Below, piece after piece: positions 25,222 to 32,391 of a stretch of DNA of 34,056 nucleotides. The translations under genes and the position numbers were made by a program. Below the pieces are notes generated by a model, which was given only the letters and a program-made list of their open reading frames with translations, did no database searches and had not been told where the DNA came from. Where the stretch lies: positions 1-34,056 of the forward strand of contig MDLA01000180.1 of assembly GCA_001730015.1 (NCBI GenBank), given 5' to 3'. The stretch is from Chromatiales bacterium (ex Bugula neritina AB1) (GTDB lineage Bacteria > Pseudomonadota > Gammaproteobacteria > Granulosicoccales > Granulosicoccaceae). How positions within the stretch are numbered: the first letter of the stretch is position 1; the number at the start of each line of letters is the position of its first letter.

Positions 25222-27213
25222 ATGACACAAATAAACGGGCAAGGTCATTCACAAGCAACGCAAATGCACGCCACGAAACCGGCTGGAAACGGTCAACAGC
25301 AAAGCAATATGGTATACGGAAATAATCAGATGGGCATGCTGATTAATATTCTAATGCAGCTTTTGCAAGGCCTGATGGCCGGGGGCGGCGGAGAGAGTAG
25401 CGGAAACGGCGGCGGCTATTGTGGAACCGGAAACCAGGGTGTTTATGGCGGGCACACGGGTAGTATGGGTTACGCCGGGAACGCAGGTAATGCCGGTAAC
25501 GCCGGTAACGCCGGTAATGCCGGTAATGCCGGTAATGCCGGTAATGCCGGTAATGCCGGTAATGCCGGTAATGCCGGTAATGCCGGTAATGCCGGTAATG
25601 CCGGTAATGCCGGTAACGCCGGTAACGCCGGTAACGCCGGTAATGCCGGTAACGCCGGTAACGCCGGTAACGCCGGTAATGCTGGTGACGGTAACAAAGT
25701 CGGACACAACGCGGAGCGCCCGATAAATTTCAGTATCATCCCTCATGGCTACAGCATGGGAGATACCGCCAGTTTCCAGAACTATATTGATGCCGTTGAT
25801 CAGAACGGAAATGTTGACAACAACACTATTACGGTCGATGGGCAACGCACCGAGTACAGTGCTAGAACATCTATTGTCGAAGGTTATGCCGCAGAATTCT
25901 ACGCAGGTGGGCGTATAGAGGATGCCTCTCAAATGCAGCATATGGCATCTCAGGTTTGGTCCGACATGAATTCCGGCAACCCCAACCACCGCGAAGCAGC
26001 CACCTTTTCTCTGGTAGCATCACGGTTCAAGAATTCTGGCGGAAACTACAACAATAACGCCCTGGCAAACCTGTTAAAGCAAACAGGAAATGAAGATCTT
26101 GTCAAAGGTGGAGTCGGCACTACAGATGTAGAAACCATTGGCGCTGCAGCCTTCGCAATTAAACGTGGTTCACTTGAGCTCGGGCAGATCTATGGCGCAG
26201 ATGGCAAAGATGCCAATGGCAAGCAATCTGTACAGAACCAGGACAAGTATGACCGGGCCATTGAAGCCATAGGCGCTGGCGATCTGGGCAGCAGCATCGA
26301 AACTAAAGAACAGTTCGAAGCCTACAAAGCCACTTTCAACACAGCTGGCAACAATGCTGGTAATGCAGGCAATGCAGGCAATGCAGGCAATGCAGGCAAT
26401 GCAGGCAATGCAGGCAATGCAGGCAACGCCGGCAACGCCGGCAACGCCGGCAACGCCGGCAATGCGGGCAACGCCGGCAATGCCGGCAACGCGGGTCATA
26501 CAGCTGGTTACTCACAATCACCAGCGACCAACGGTGGATATGGAGGCGGCTACACACAGCCTCCCGCTAATGGCGGAGGATACGGCGGCGGCAACAGCTA
26601 TGCCGCTCCTGATACCAACGGTGGATATACCGGCGGCGGAAGTAACTACGCTGGTGGCAGCTCAGGCGGCGGCTACGCCAGTAACTCTGGTTCCTATACC
26701 ATGGGGGGCGATACCTGCGGATCCTACGACGGCTTCAATTCTAATTCCGGAGGTGGCTATGGCAGTACCAACGGAGGTAGTTACGGAAGTGGTGATGTCG
26801 GTGGCGGCTACAGCAATGGCGGTGGCTACGGCAATGGCGGTGGCTACGGCGGTGGCGGTGGCTACGGCAATAGTTTCAGCAATGGTGGTAGCTATAACAA
26901 TGGCGGCGGCTATTCCAACAGTGGAGGCTACAATGGTTCCGGGGGCAGCTATAGCAACGGCCATGATAGTGGCTACGGCGGAAGCTTCGGCGGTGGATTC
27001 GGAAACAGTTTGGGTGGCGGTTATGGCACAGTTCCAGGCTATGACAATAGCTATGGCACAAACGATAATTACAACTCTGACAACCACTACGACAACAATG
27101 ACTCCGATCACTACGATTCGGCATACACCAAACCAGGCCAGGGCGGCGGCTATGTAGACCAACCCGTTAATCCGGTTCCACCGCCAGCTCAGGGTGGCGG
27201 TTATAAAGGCTAA
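25222..27213 (+). CDS. Large Gly-rich protein with two Ala-Gly-Asn tripeptide arrays, harpin-like layout
   Basis: This 663-residue protein matches no family I know. Residues 1-35 are polar (Gln, Asn, His). Residues about 36-55 form a Met-rich amphipathic helix (MGMLINILMQLLQGLMAG). A Gly stretch follows, then 23 perfect AGN tripeptides (85-153) closed by AGD. A folded-looking domain (about 165-375) contains FQNYIDAVDQNGN, YAAEFYAGGRIEDA and AAAFAIKRGSLELGQIYGAD. A second array of 15 AGN units spans 379-423, and the last 230 residues are Gly, Tyr, Ser and Asn-rich (GGYGNGGGYGGGGGYG). There is no Sec signal peptide and very little Cys. The layout recalls type III-secreted harpins or structural fibre proteins. 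AGGAA precedes ATG 25222, and a Rho-independent terminator lies 34 bp after the stop. Confidence 0.85.
   Translation: MTQINGQGHSQATQMHATKPAGNGQQQSNMVYGNNQMGMLINILMQLLQGLMAGGGGESSGNGGGYCGTGNQGVYGGHTGSMGYAGNAGNAGNAGNAGNAGNAGNAGNAGNAGNAGNAGNAGNAGNAGNAGNAGNAGNAGNAGNAGNAGNAGNAGDGNKVGHNAERPINFSIIPHGYSMGDTASFQNYIDAVDQNGNVDNNTITVDGQRTEYSARTSIVEGYAAEFYAGGRIEDASQMQHMASQVWSDMNSGNPNHREAATFSLVASRFKNSGGNYNNNALANLLKQTGNEDLVKGGVGTTDVETIGAAAFAIKRGSLELGQIYGADGKDANGKQSVQNQDKYDRAIEAIGAGDLGSSIETKEQFEAYKATFNTAGNNAGNAGNAGNAGNAGNAGNAGNAGNAGNAGNAGNAGNAGNAGNAGNAGHTAGYSQSPATNGGYGGGYTQPPANGGGYGGGNSYAAPDTNGGYTGGGSNYAGGSSGGGYASNSGSYTMGGDTCGSYDGFNSNSGGGYGSTNGGSYGSGDVGGGYSNGGGYGNGGGYGGGGGYGNSFSNGGSYNNGGGYSNSGGYNGSGGSYSNGHDSGYGGSFGGGFGNSLGGGYGTVPGYDNSYGTNDNYNSDNHYDNNDSDHYDSAYTKPGQGGGYVDQPVNPVPPPAQGGGYKG
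25474..25680 (+). repeat. 9-bp tandem repeat array 1: 23 copies encoding Ala-Gly-Asn
   Basis: Nine-base units of the form GCCGGTAAY run head to tail without interruption. The middle units are nearly all identical (GCCGGTAAT), while the edges alternate the AAT and AAC codons. Each unit encodes Ala-Gly-Asn in frame, so copy-number change alters length only, never frame. The uniform core suggests recent expansion by slippage or unequal recombination. Confidence 0.97.
26356..26490 (+). repeat. 9-bp tandem repeat array 2: 15 copies encoding Ala-Gly-Asn
   Basis: Units of GCAGGCAAT come first, then GCCGGCAAC, then mixed copies. The tripeptide is the same as in array 1, but the codons differ (GGC against GGT; GCA against GCC). 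The two arrays therefore expanded separately while the peptide was conserved, which implies selection on the protein sequence. Confidence 0.97.
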
Positions 27214-27246
27214 TTAGGCTACCCAGGAACATCCAACGAGCGCGAT

Positions 27247-27273
27247 AAAGTCCCGATATACTTCGGGACTTTT
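27247..27273 (+). terminator. Rho-independent terminator after the AGN-repeat gene
   Basis: AAAGTCCCGA (27247-27256) pairs perfectly with TCGGGACTTT (27263-27272) around a 6-base loop, and T residues continue after it. It ends the transcript of the AGN-repeat gene and separates it from the next Gly-rich gene. Confidence 0.9.
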
Positions 27274-27427
27274 ACTTGGAGTTATATTCCGGAAAGCCTG
27301 TTTTACCACCTCGCTAGTGAATAGATCGGTATCAGCAAGTGCTCAACCGCTAGAACAAGACACTGCCCCACAATTTAATCCAGAACAATCTACTGACACC
27401 GAACACCAGTCATAAAGGTATCTCTCA

Positions 27428-28837
27428 ATGCACAGTAACAACATAAACGGCAATGGGCAACTCAACAACCTGCAATCTCTAGTCAGAGACACTCTCAATG
27501 GTGGCAAGCAAAACTCGCCATTTGAAAGATGCGATACATCAGCATCGGGCATGTTTCAGGTAAATCCATTTGACAACCAGTCTGTACTCACACCGTTTAT
27601 GAACCATGGCAACTCAAACCCCATGGAGATGATCGTCAACATGCTGATCGAAGTCTTTACCATGGCAATGCAGAACTCATTCGGCTCAGCAAACGGCGCC
27701 TCCGGGTCGGGATCACCGATAGGCAGCCAGGGCTTCGGGTCGGCATTTGGAGGTCAGGGTGGTGGTATTGAAAACGGAGGCCAAAATTCAATTTTTGGTC
27801 AAAACAACCAATTTGGCGGTAACAACTTCGCTGGCTACGGTCAGCAGCACTCTGGCAATCAACAAGGGTTTGGCAATCAGCTACTGCCCGGTAATCACCA
27901 AGGCCTGCTCGGCCAGTCTTTCGGCAATCAAACCAGCGGAAACTATTCCGGTAACGGCGCTACAAACTACACGGGAAGCGGACAAGGCGGCGGTTACGGC
28001 AGCGGCTATGGTGGGAGTCAGGCTACAGCTCCGCAACAGGGACAAAGCTATACACCCGAAAGCAGTGGCGCAGCCAGCCAAGGCACACAATCCAGTGGCG
28101 GAGGATGTCCGTTTCTAGGCCAGAACGGGGGTCAGGACTACAATTCCGGTGGTGATCCCGTACAGGGCACCGGGGGACCAGACGATCGGGACATCGATTT
28201 CTCAACACTCACGGCGGAACAGAGAACCGACATGGGCCTCAATGCTACCGATAGAGGCATACTGCATCTCTGGGGCAGGCAGATGATCTCCGCTGGCAAG
28301 CAGGACGGTGGAATCTATACAACAGTTCTCGGGCCGGATGGAACCGGCTCGGGCTGGGACAATAAAGCCGAAGTTGCACTGGTGCAGAACCTCAGAGCGC
28401 AGGAACAGGAATTATTTGGCGGCGACACAGGCTATCTGCTGGATCAGGCATTTTTTGATTTACATGGCAGCCGAACCGGTGAGGATCTGTCAGCTCGCTA
28501 CGCTGACCGGGCAATTAACTTTTCCCAGGGCGCAACGGACATCACCAATGACATAGGCAAGTTACAGGAAAGAACCGGCCTGGATCAATTCCAGCAAGGG
28601 GTGCTTAGACTGTACGGCCACGATCCACTAATGGATGGGCAATGGGATGGTTCGGTTCTGGCTTACACCATTGATAATGATAACTCTCTGGATGGTGTTA
28701 CCCATTCAGAGGGAAACACCATTGACAATGTTGCTCAGGATCTTTTCAATGCAGATATCAATGATGACGGCGTGAATAACGGCAGCTCTCTAAACAACGC
28801 CTTTATCTCGGTACTCGATAGCCTGTATCTGAGTTAA
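27428..28837 (+). CDS. Gly/Gln/Asn-rich protein with duplicated EF-hand-like C-terminal modules
   Basis: This 469-residue protein shares the plan of its upstream neighbour. It has a polar N-terminus, a Met-rich amphipathic helix at 66-85 (MEMIVNMLIEVFTMAMQNSF), and a Gly/Gln/Asn/Ser-rich stretch to about 245. The C-terminal part holds two related modules. The first (about 271-325) reads TDRGILHLWGRQMIS and later DGTGSGWDNKAE. The second (about 385-440) reads FQQGVLRLYGHDP and later DNDNSLDGVTHSE. The first loop has EF-hand spacing (D1, T3, S5, G6, E12); the second has one extra residue. There is no Sec signal. AAAGG precedes the ATG at 27428. It resembles harpin-type type III-secreted proteins with a Ca-binding domain, but is not identifiable to a family. 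It has its own transcription unit. Confidence 0.83.
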   Translation: MHSNNINGNGQLNNLQSLVRDTLNGGKQNSPFERCDTSASGMFQVNPFDNQSVLTPFMNHGNSNPMEMIVNMLIEVFTMAMQNSFGSANGASGSGSPIGSQGFGSAFGGQGGGIENGGQNSIFGQNNQFGGNNFAGYGQQHSGNQQGFGNQLLPGNHQGLLGQSFGNQTSGNYSGNGATNYTGSGQGGGYGSGYGGSQATAPQQGQSYTPESSGAASQGTQSSGGGCPFLGQNGGQDYNSGGDPVQGTGGPDDRDIDFSTLTAEQRTDMGLNATDRGILHLWGRQMISAGKQDGGIYTTVLGPDGTGSGWDNKAEVALVQNLRAQEQELFGGDTGYLLDQAFFDLHGSRTGEDLSARYADRAINFSQGATDITNDIGKLQERTGLDQFQQGVLRLYGHDPLMDGQWDGSVLAYTIDNDNSLDGVTHSEGNTIDNVAQDLFNADINDDGVNNGSSLNNAFISVLDSLYLS

Positions 28838-28849
28838 AAACAGCAGCAG

Positions 28850-28874
28850 TGTCGGGCTGTAAGAGCCCGACACG
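28850..28874 (+). terminator. Hairpin after the second Gly-rich gene
   Basis: GTGTCGGGCT (28850-28859) pairs perfectly with AGCCCGACAC (28865-28874) around a 5-base loop, 12 bp after the stop. The T run is missing, so it may terminate weakly or protect the mRNA end. Confidence 0.65.
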
Positions 28875-29379
28875 ATTGAATAATATATACCCTGGTTTTG
28901 CATAAAATTCCGGCCCACAACCGCTGCGCTGCTTCTATAGCAGCATCTAAGGCGCTGTACTCGTTTTTCCTGAATATCACTTAGGCGACTAGGCTCAATC
29001 CAGTAAAAGCTCCGTACAGTGCCTTTTATACAGCGTCATAAGCTCCTGGACACGAAATTCTATGCAACACCAGAGTATATATCTCGGAGATCATGGAAAT
29101 AATATTTCTGCATCCCGAAAAAATAAACTATTTCTGCCAGGAAAGTGTGTTGGCCTAAAAAAACCGACACGCCAGCGAACACTCAGCCCTCCCCCTCACA
29201 GCCGGCCACGCCGGCGGCTACTCAAGATAAAAAAATTCGCAAGACTGTTGAATCAGCACCTTTAACCCGGGCGAAAAATCTATTTCGCATCAGCCACTAT
29301 ATCCTGGGTCATAACCGTTGAACCCATCACTTGTGTTACCATGATTTTTTCAATCCAGCTTTGGTAACAGGTAAGTTGC
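28875..29379. other. Non-coding gap of about 500 bp
   Basis: No frame on either strand has both a plausible start signal and protein-like composition. A short Arg/Pro/Lys-rich frame near 29062-29265 lacks support. The right end must carry the promoter of the crotonase gene. I see no known RNA or mobile element. Confidence 0.55.
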
Positions 29380-30165
29380 ATGTCCACAAACGCCACCGAT
29401 GAACTCTTGTATGAGACCCGCGATGGAATCGCAACTATTACGTTCAATCGCCCGAAGGCACGTAATGCTCTAACGTTCGAAATGTACGACCAGCTCCTGA
29501 TAATCAGCACCAATCTAGCAAGGGACCACCGTGGTATAAGCGCGCTTATTATCAATGGGGCCGGTGACAAAGCATTTGCGGCTGGTACAGATATCTCCCG
29601 CTTTCGTGAATTCACCGATGACGCCGACGCCATTGCCTATGAGCATCGTATCGATCAGGTACTCAGTGCACTGGAATCGATTCCGGTTCCCACTGTTGCA
29701 GCTATTCGTGGCGCCTGCACCGGTGGTGGTGCCGCTATCGCCGCCTGCTGCGATTTGCGAATCGCCTCTCCCGATCTGAAGTACGGCTTTCCAATTGCCC
29801 GCACACTCGGCAACTGTCTGTCTCTCAATAGCTTATCTCGCATTGCGAGCCTGCTGGGAGAAGCCCGTACACGGGAAATTATTTTCACATCGCGCCTTAT
29901 AAAAGCTGACGAAGCTTCCGCAATAGCATTGGTTTCCGAAGTAGTTGAAGATCCGCTCGCTCGCGCAAGAGAGCTCGCAGAGCAAATGAAACTGCATGCG
30001 CCACTCACCTTGCAATCTACCAAAGAGGGCCTGCGAAGGTTGCGAAATTCCAGCTCCAGCCTTAATAGCGACGATCTCATTACACGCTGTTACGGCAGCA
30101 ATGATTTCAAAGAAGGGTTGGAAGCATTCCTCGCGAAGAGACCACCCAACTGGACCGGCACCTGA
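29380..30165 (+). CDS. Crotonase-fold (enoyl-CoA hydratase/isomerase family) protein
   Basis: This 261-residue cytoplasmic protein has the crotonase fold and should bind acyl-CoA. N-terminal strands (YETRDGIATITFNRPKARNA) and the oxyanion-hole segments AAGTDISRF and TGGGAAIAACCDLRIAS are clear. The two catalytic Glu of classical hydratases (E144 in GGGCE and E164 in GQPE) are replaced: the sequence reads GGGAAI and YGFPIARTLGN. It is therefore unlikely to be a simple hydratase and may be an isomerase, a thioesterase or an enzyme for another CoA substrate. CAGGTAAG precedes ATG 29380. The neighbours give no pathway. Confidence 0.88.
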   Translation: MSTNATDELLYETRDGIATITFNRPKARNALTFEMYDQLLIISTNLARDHRGISALIINGAGDKAFAAGTDISRFREFTDDADAIAYEHRIDQVLSALESIPVPTVAAIRGACTGGGAAIAACCDLRIASPDLKYGFPIARTLGNCLSLNSLSRIASLLGEARTREIIFTSRLIKADEASAIALVSEVVEDPLARARELAEQMKLHAPLTLQSTKEGLRRLRNSSSSLNSDDLITRCYGSNDFKEGLEAFLAKRPPNWTGT

Positions 30166-30212
30166 TTTACAGCGCACTCGCAATCTGGTAGTTCCTGCGG
30201 AAACCGCCGGCT

Positions 30213-30767
30213 TCATTCCCCGGCTGTACGATCAAACACAACAGGCTCAGATGGAAGAAGCAATTGCTGTTCATCAAGCTGGTAAGCTTGTATACCTGTG
30301 AGCGGCACAAATTTCACACGGTAGGTACCGATTTCGCTAACATCATATGCTTCGGAAAGCTGTACGGTCTGCTGCACCGTCTCACCTGCAGCAATCGACA
30401 GGTAGTCCGACTGCTGCGGCTTAGCTCGTTTTACCATCCGGCCGGTGTAGCTCAACTCTTTGCCACTATGTATAACGGTAAATATATCTGCAGAGAGGAT
30501 ATCTTCCAGCGGAGTTCCCCACGGCAGAATCTGCGCTGGTTCCGAAGTCTGATTTTTAAGTGAAAACAATAATTCCATTGGTTCATCCAGTTTCAATCGG
30601 CTTTTCAACGGTGAGAGCTCTACCTTCAAACCATAAACCGCAACTACTCCACCACTGGATTCGTGTTTCATAGGCTCAGCGGTACAGGACAATAACATTC
30701 CGGCAAAGATTGCTGCAACACATCCACGCAAGCCAGGAAAGGGCCAGCTATTTATTTCTATTGGCAC
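30213..30767 (-). CDS. Lipoprotein made of the neighbour protease's N-terminal domain, possible inhibitor
   Basis: This protein has about 184 residues. GTG 30767 (or TTG 30788) starts a lipoprotein signal peptide with lipobox LLSC, so it is likely anchored in an envelope membrane. The mature part is a beta-sandwich-like domain related to residues about 25-140 of the metalloprotease encoded immediately upstream. Compare LPWGTPLEDILSADIF with LPWNTPFEAELSEDIF, and both continue with a YTGRMVKR/YRGRLGKR segment. It overlaps the protease stop by about 20 bp, so the two are co-transcribed and translationally linked. By analogy with stand-alone propeptide-like inhibitors, it may chaperone or inhibit the protease in the periplasm; this is inference. 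Confidence 0.75.
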   Translation of the reverse strand: MPIEINSWPFPGLRGCVAAIFAGMLLSCTAEPMKHESSGGVVAVYGLKVELSPLKSRLKLDEPMELLFSLKNQTSEPAQILPWGTPLEDILSADIFTVIHSGKELSYTGRMVKRAKPQQSDYLSIAAGETVQQTVQLSEAYDVSEIGTYRVKFVPLTGIQAYQLDEQQLLLPSEPVVFDRTAGE

Positions 30768-32289
30768 GAGCAGACATCCTGCGGGCAAAAACCGGAACCC
30801 AGTGCCACAGAACCCATATAGTGGCTAACAACAACGTCCACACACTGACAGAACCAGCTCCGCTGTCCGCCCCCCCATTGCCTCCCTGCACTGTCACCCG
30901 AACTGGTGGCGTTGCCTCAAGCAAAAAATCTGTGTCGCTGAACCCTAAAACCTGTATATAAGCATCCGGTATGGCATCCAGAACGCAACGATCACCCTGA
31001 CCCGTACTAATTGAGCCACAAACAGCACCACCATACGCACTACTTAAATGGACATATAGATCAGCATCTCCGCCAACTGAAGTCAATTCAATTGCCCCGG
31101 CCTGCTCGACCCTGAAATAAGCGTTTTCTCCTGCCCTCACACTGCCCGAGTACTGCTGATTAATCACCATATCAATATATTTCTGTTCGATAATCGAGAC
31201 CGGCGTTATCGCAAAACGTGGTGAATTTTCCGCAAAAAATTCATAGCTGTCTGCATTCAACACCGACAGTGAGGGATCTGTCTGCGCCAGCAATGCCGCA
31301 TTCACTGCTCCATAGGCGTAATCTCGAGTTCCGCGTACCTGAGGGAAATGCGTTAGTTCATGCAGCAATGTTCCGGCACGGGAATCACGACCGTCCAGAC
31401 GTGCACCCCAGAACCCGGGACACAAATAAATCAGGTAGGGATCCGCCGGCCGCACATACGCAAATTTGTCAATTTCCGCACACCCGCAGTCAAACCTGAG
31501 AGTACCATTGGCAAACACCTCTTCCGCGGCAATAAATCCGTTCAAAACGGTATTAAACCGGCTACCGGTATAGCGACCGAACCAACGGAGATAGCGTGGT
31601 GAATGAGGCCTGGATTCGATCTCCAGACTTACTAAATCATTGAGTGCCGCGGCTGTAATTCGCTCAGCAGCTACCACTGCTATAGCGATTTCCTCGCGCT
31701 GGTCAGTACTGCAGGACCCATCGAATAGTGAGGTTTTAGCCGCCCGAGTATCCGGTGCGGGAGCCAGATCTATTAAAATCGCATCTGAGCTAATCAATAC
31801 CGTGTTGAATTGCTGTGTGCTATCGAGCGCTACGCCAGGCAAATCATCTTCGAACTGAAAGAGAATTCGCCCCTCAAATCTAACCAGATAAGTACCTTTT
31901 TTTTCCAGCGAATAATAGCGTGGCAGATTAACCTCCGCCGTTGCGACACCCCCTGCCGCCAGATGAATCAATTGATCCGTTGCAGGCGGACCACGCTTGC
32001 CAAGGCGCCCACGATAGACACTGCGCTCGCCGGTTACCGGATCTTCTATCTGAAAGATATCCTCCGATAACTCTGCCTCAAATGGTGTATTCCAGGGTAG
32101 AAGTACTACCGGGGCTTCTCCGGAGTTTGTGAACTCCACCCGAACCACTCCGTCCGAAGCTACCGACATCTGAACCACTATCGGGATCTCTGCCGCCTGC
32201 AGTGACCCGACAAATGTCAGCGATATCGCTAGCCAGCACATCAGCTGGGCCGCAACCGCTTGCCATTGAACAAGTCTGTTTACTTTCAT
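30748..32289 (-). CDS. Secreted aspzincin (M35-like) metalloprotease with GlyGly-CTERM-like tail
   Basis: This 513-residue exported zinc protease starts at ATG 32289 with a signal peptide (LMCWLAISLTFVGSLQAA, cut near AEIP). A beta-rich N-terminal domain (about 25-140) is followed by the M35 domain. HELTH at about 309-313 and GTRDYAYG shortly after form the aspzincin zinc site (HExxH plus GTxDxxYG). A PPC-like beta domain follows (VRAGENAYFRVEQAGAIELT, DADLYVHLSSAYG-like), then a Gly-rich linker, one hydrophobic helix (TLLLATIWVLWHWVPVF) and a basic tail (RRMSARANRNK). That tail has the GlyGly-CTERM pattern, implying surface sorting by a rhombosortase. Six or more Cys suggest disulfides. It is co-transcribed with the related lipoprotein. 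Confidence 0.9.
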   Translation of the reverse strand: MKVNRLVQWQAVAAQLMCWLAISLTFVGSLQAAEIPIVVQMSVASDGVVRVEFTNSGEAPVVLLPWNTPFEAELSEDIFQIEDPVTGERSVYRGRLGKRGPPATDQLIHLAAGGVATAEVNLPRYYSLEKKGTYLVRFEGRILFQFEDDLPGVALDSTQQFNTVLISSDAILIDLAPAPDTRAAKTSLFDGSCSTDQREEIAIAVVAAERITAAALNDLVSLEIESRPHSPRYLRWFGRYTGSRFNTVLNGFIAAEEVFANGTLRFDCGCAEIDKFAYVRPADPYLIYLCPGFWGARLDGRDSRAGTLLHELTHFPQVRGTRDYAYGAVNAALLAQTDPSLSVLNADSYEFFAENSPRFAITPVSIIEQKYIDMVINQQYSGSVRAGENAYFRVEQAGAIELTSVGGDADLYVHLSSAYGGAVCGSISTGQGDRCVLDAIPDAYIQVLGFSDTDFLLEATPPVRVTVQGGNGGADSGAGSVSVWTLLLATIWVLWHWVPVFARRMSARANRNK

Positions 32290-32391
32290 TTGCAAAATTT
32301 GCCGTTATTCAACCACGAGCCCGCAGTACACATTGTAAAGTGATATTAACAGCAAAACCCAGCGGGGCACACTACTTGCTGCCCGCCTGCG

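Noticed and set aside
25351..25989. Long open frames opposite and out of frame with the AGN arrays (Ile-Thr-Gly, Leu-Pro-Ala, Met-Pro-Val and similar repeats)
   Set aside because: They arise because a 9-bp repeat keeps every frame open. They lack ribosome-binding sites and domain character; only the AGN frame extends into folded and Gly-rich domains with a good start and terminator.
25474..26490. CRISPR-like array
   Set aside because: The units are 9 bp, contiguous, without spacers and in frame with a protein. There are no cas genes.
26354..27162. Open frames on both strands over the C-terminal Gly-rich part of the AGN protein
   Set aside because: Low-complexity codon bias (GGC/GGT, TAC, AAC) suppresses stops in other frames; translations are repetitive Ala/Thr/Val/Ile without protein-like features.
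29062..29265. 67-codon Arg/Pro-rich frame in the gap before the crotonase gene
   Set aside because: No ribosome-binding site, no family resemblance and unusual composition.
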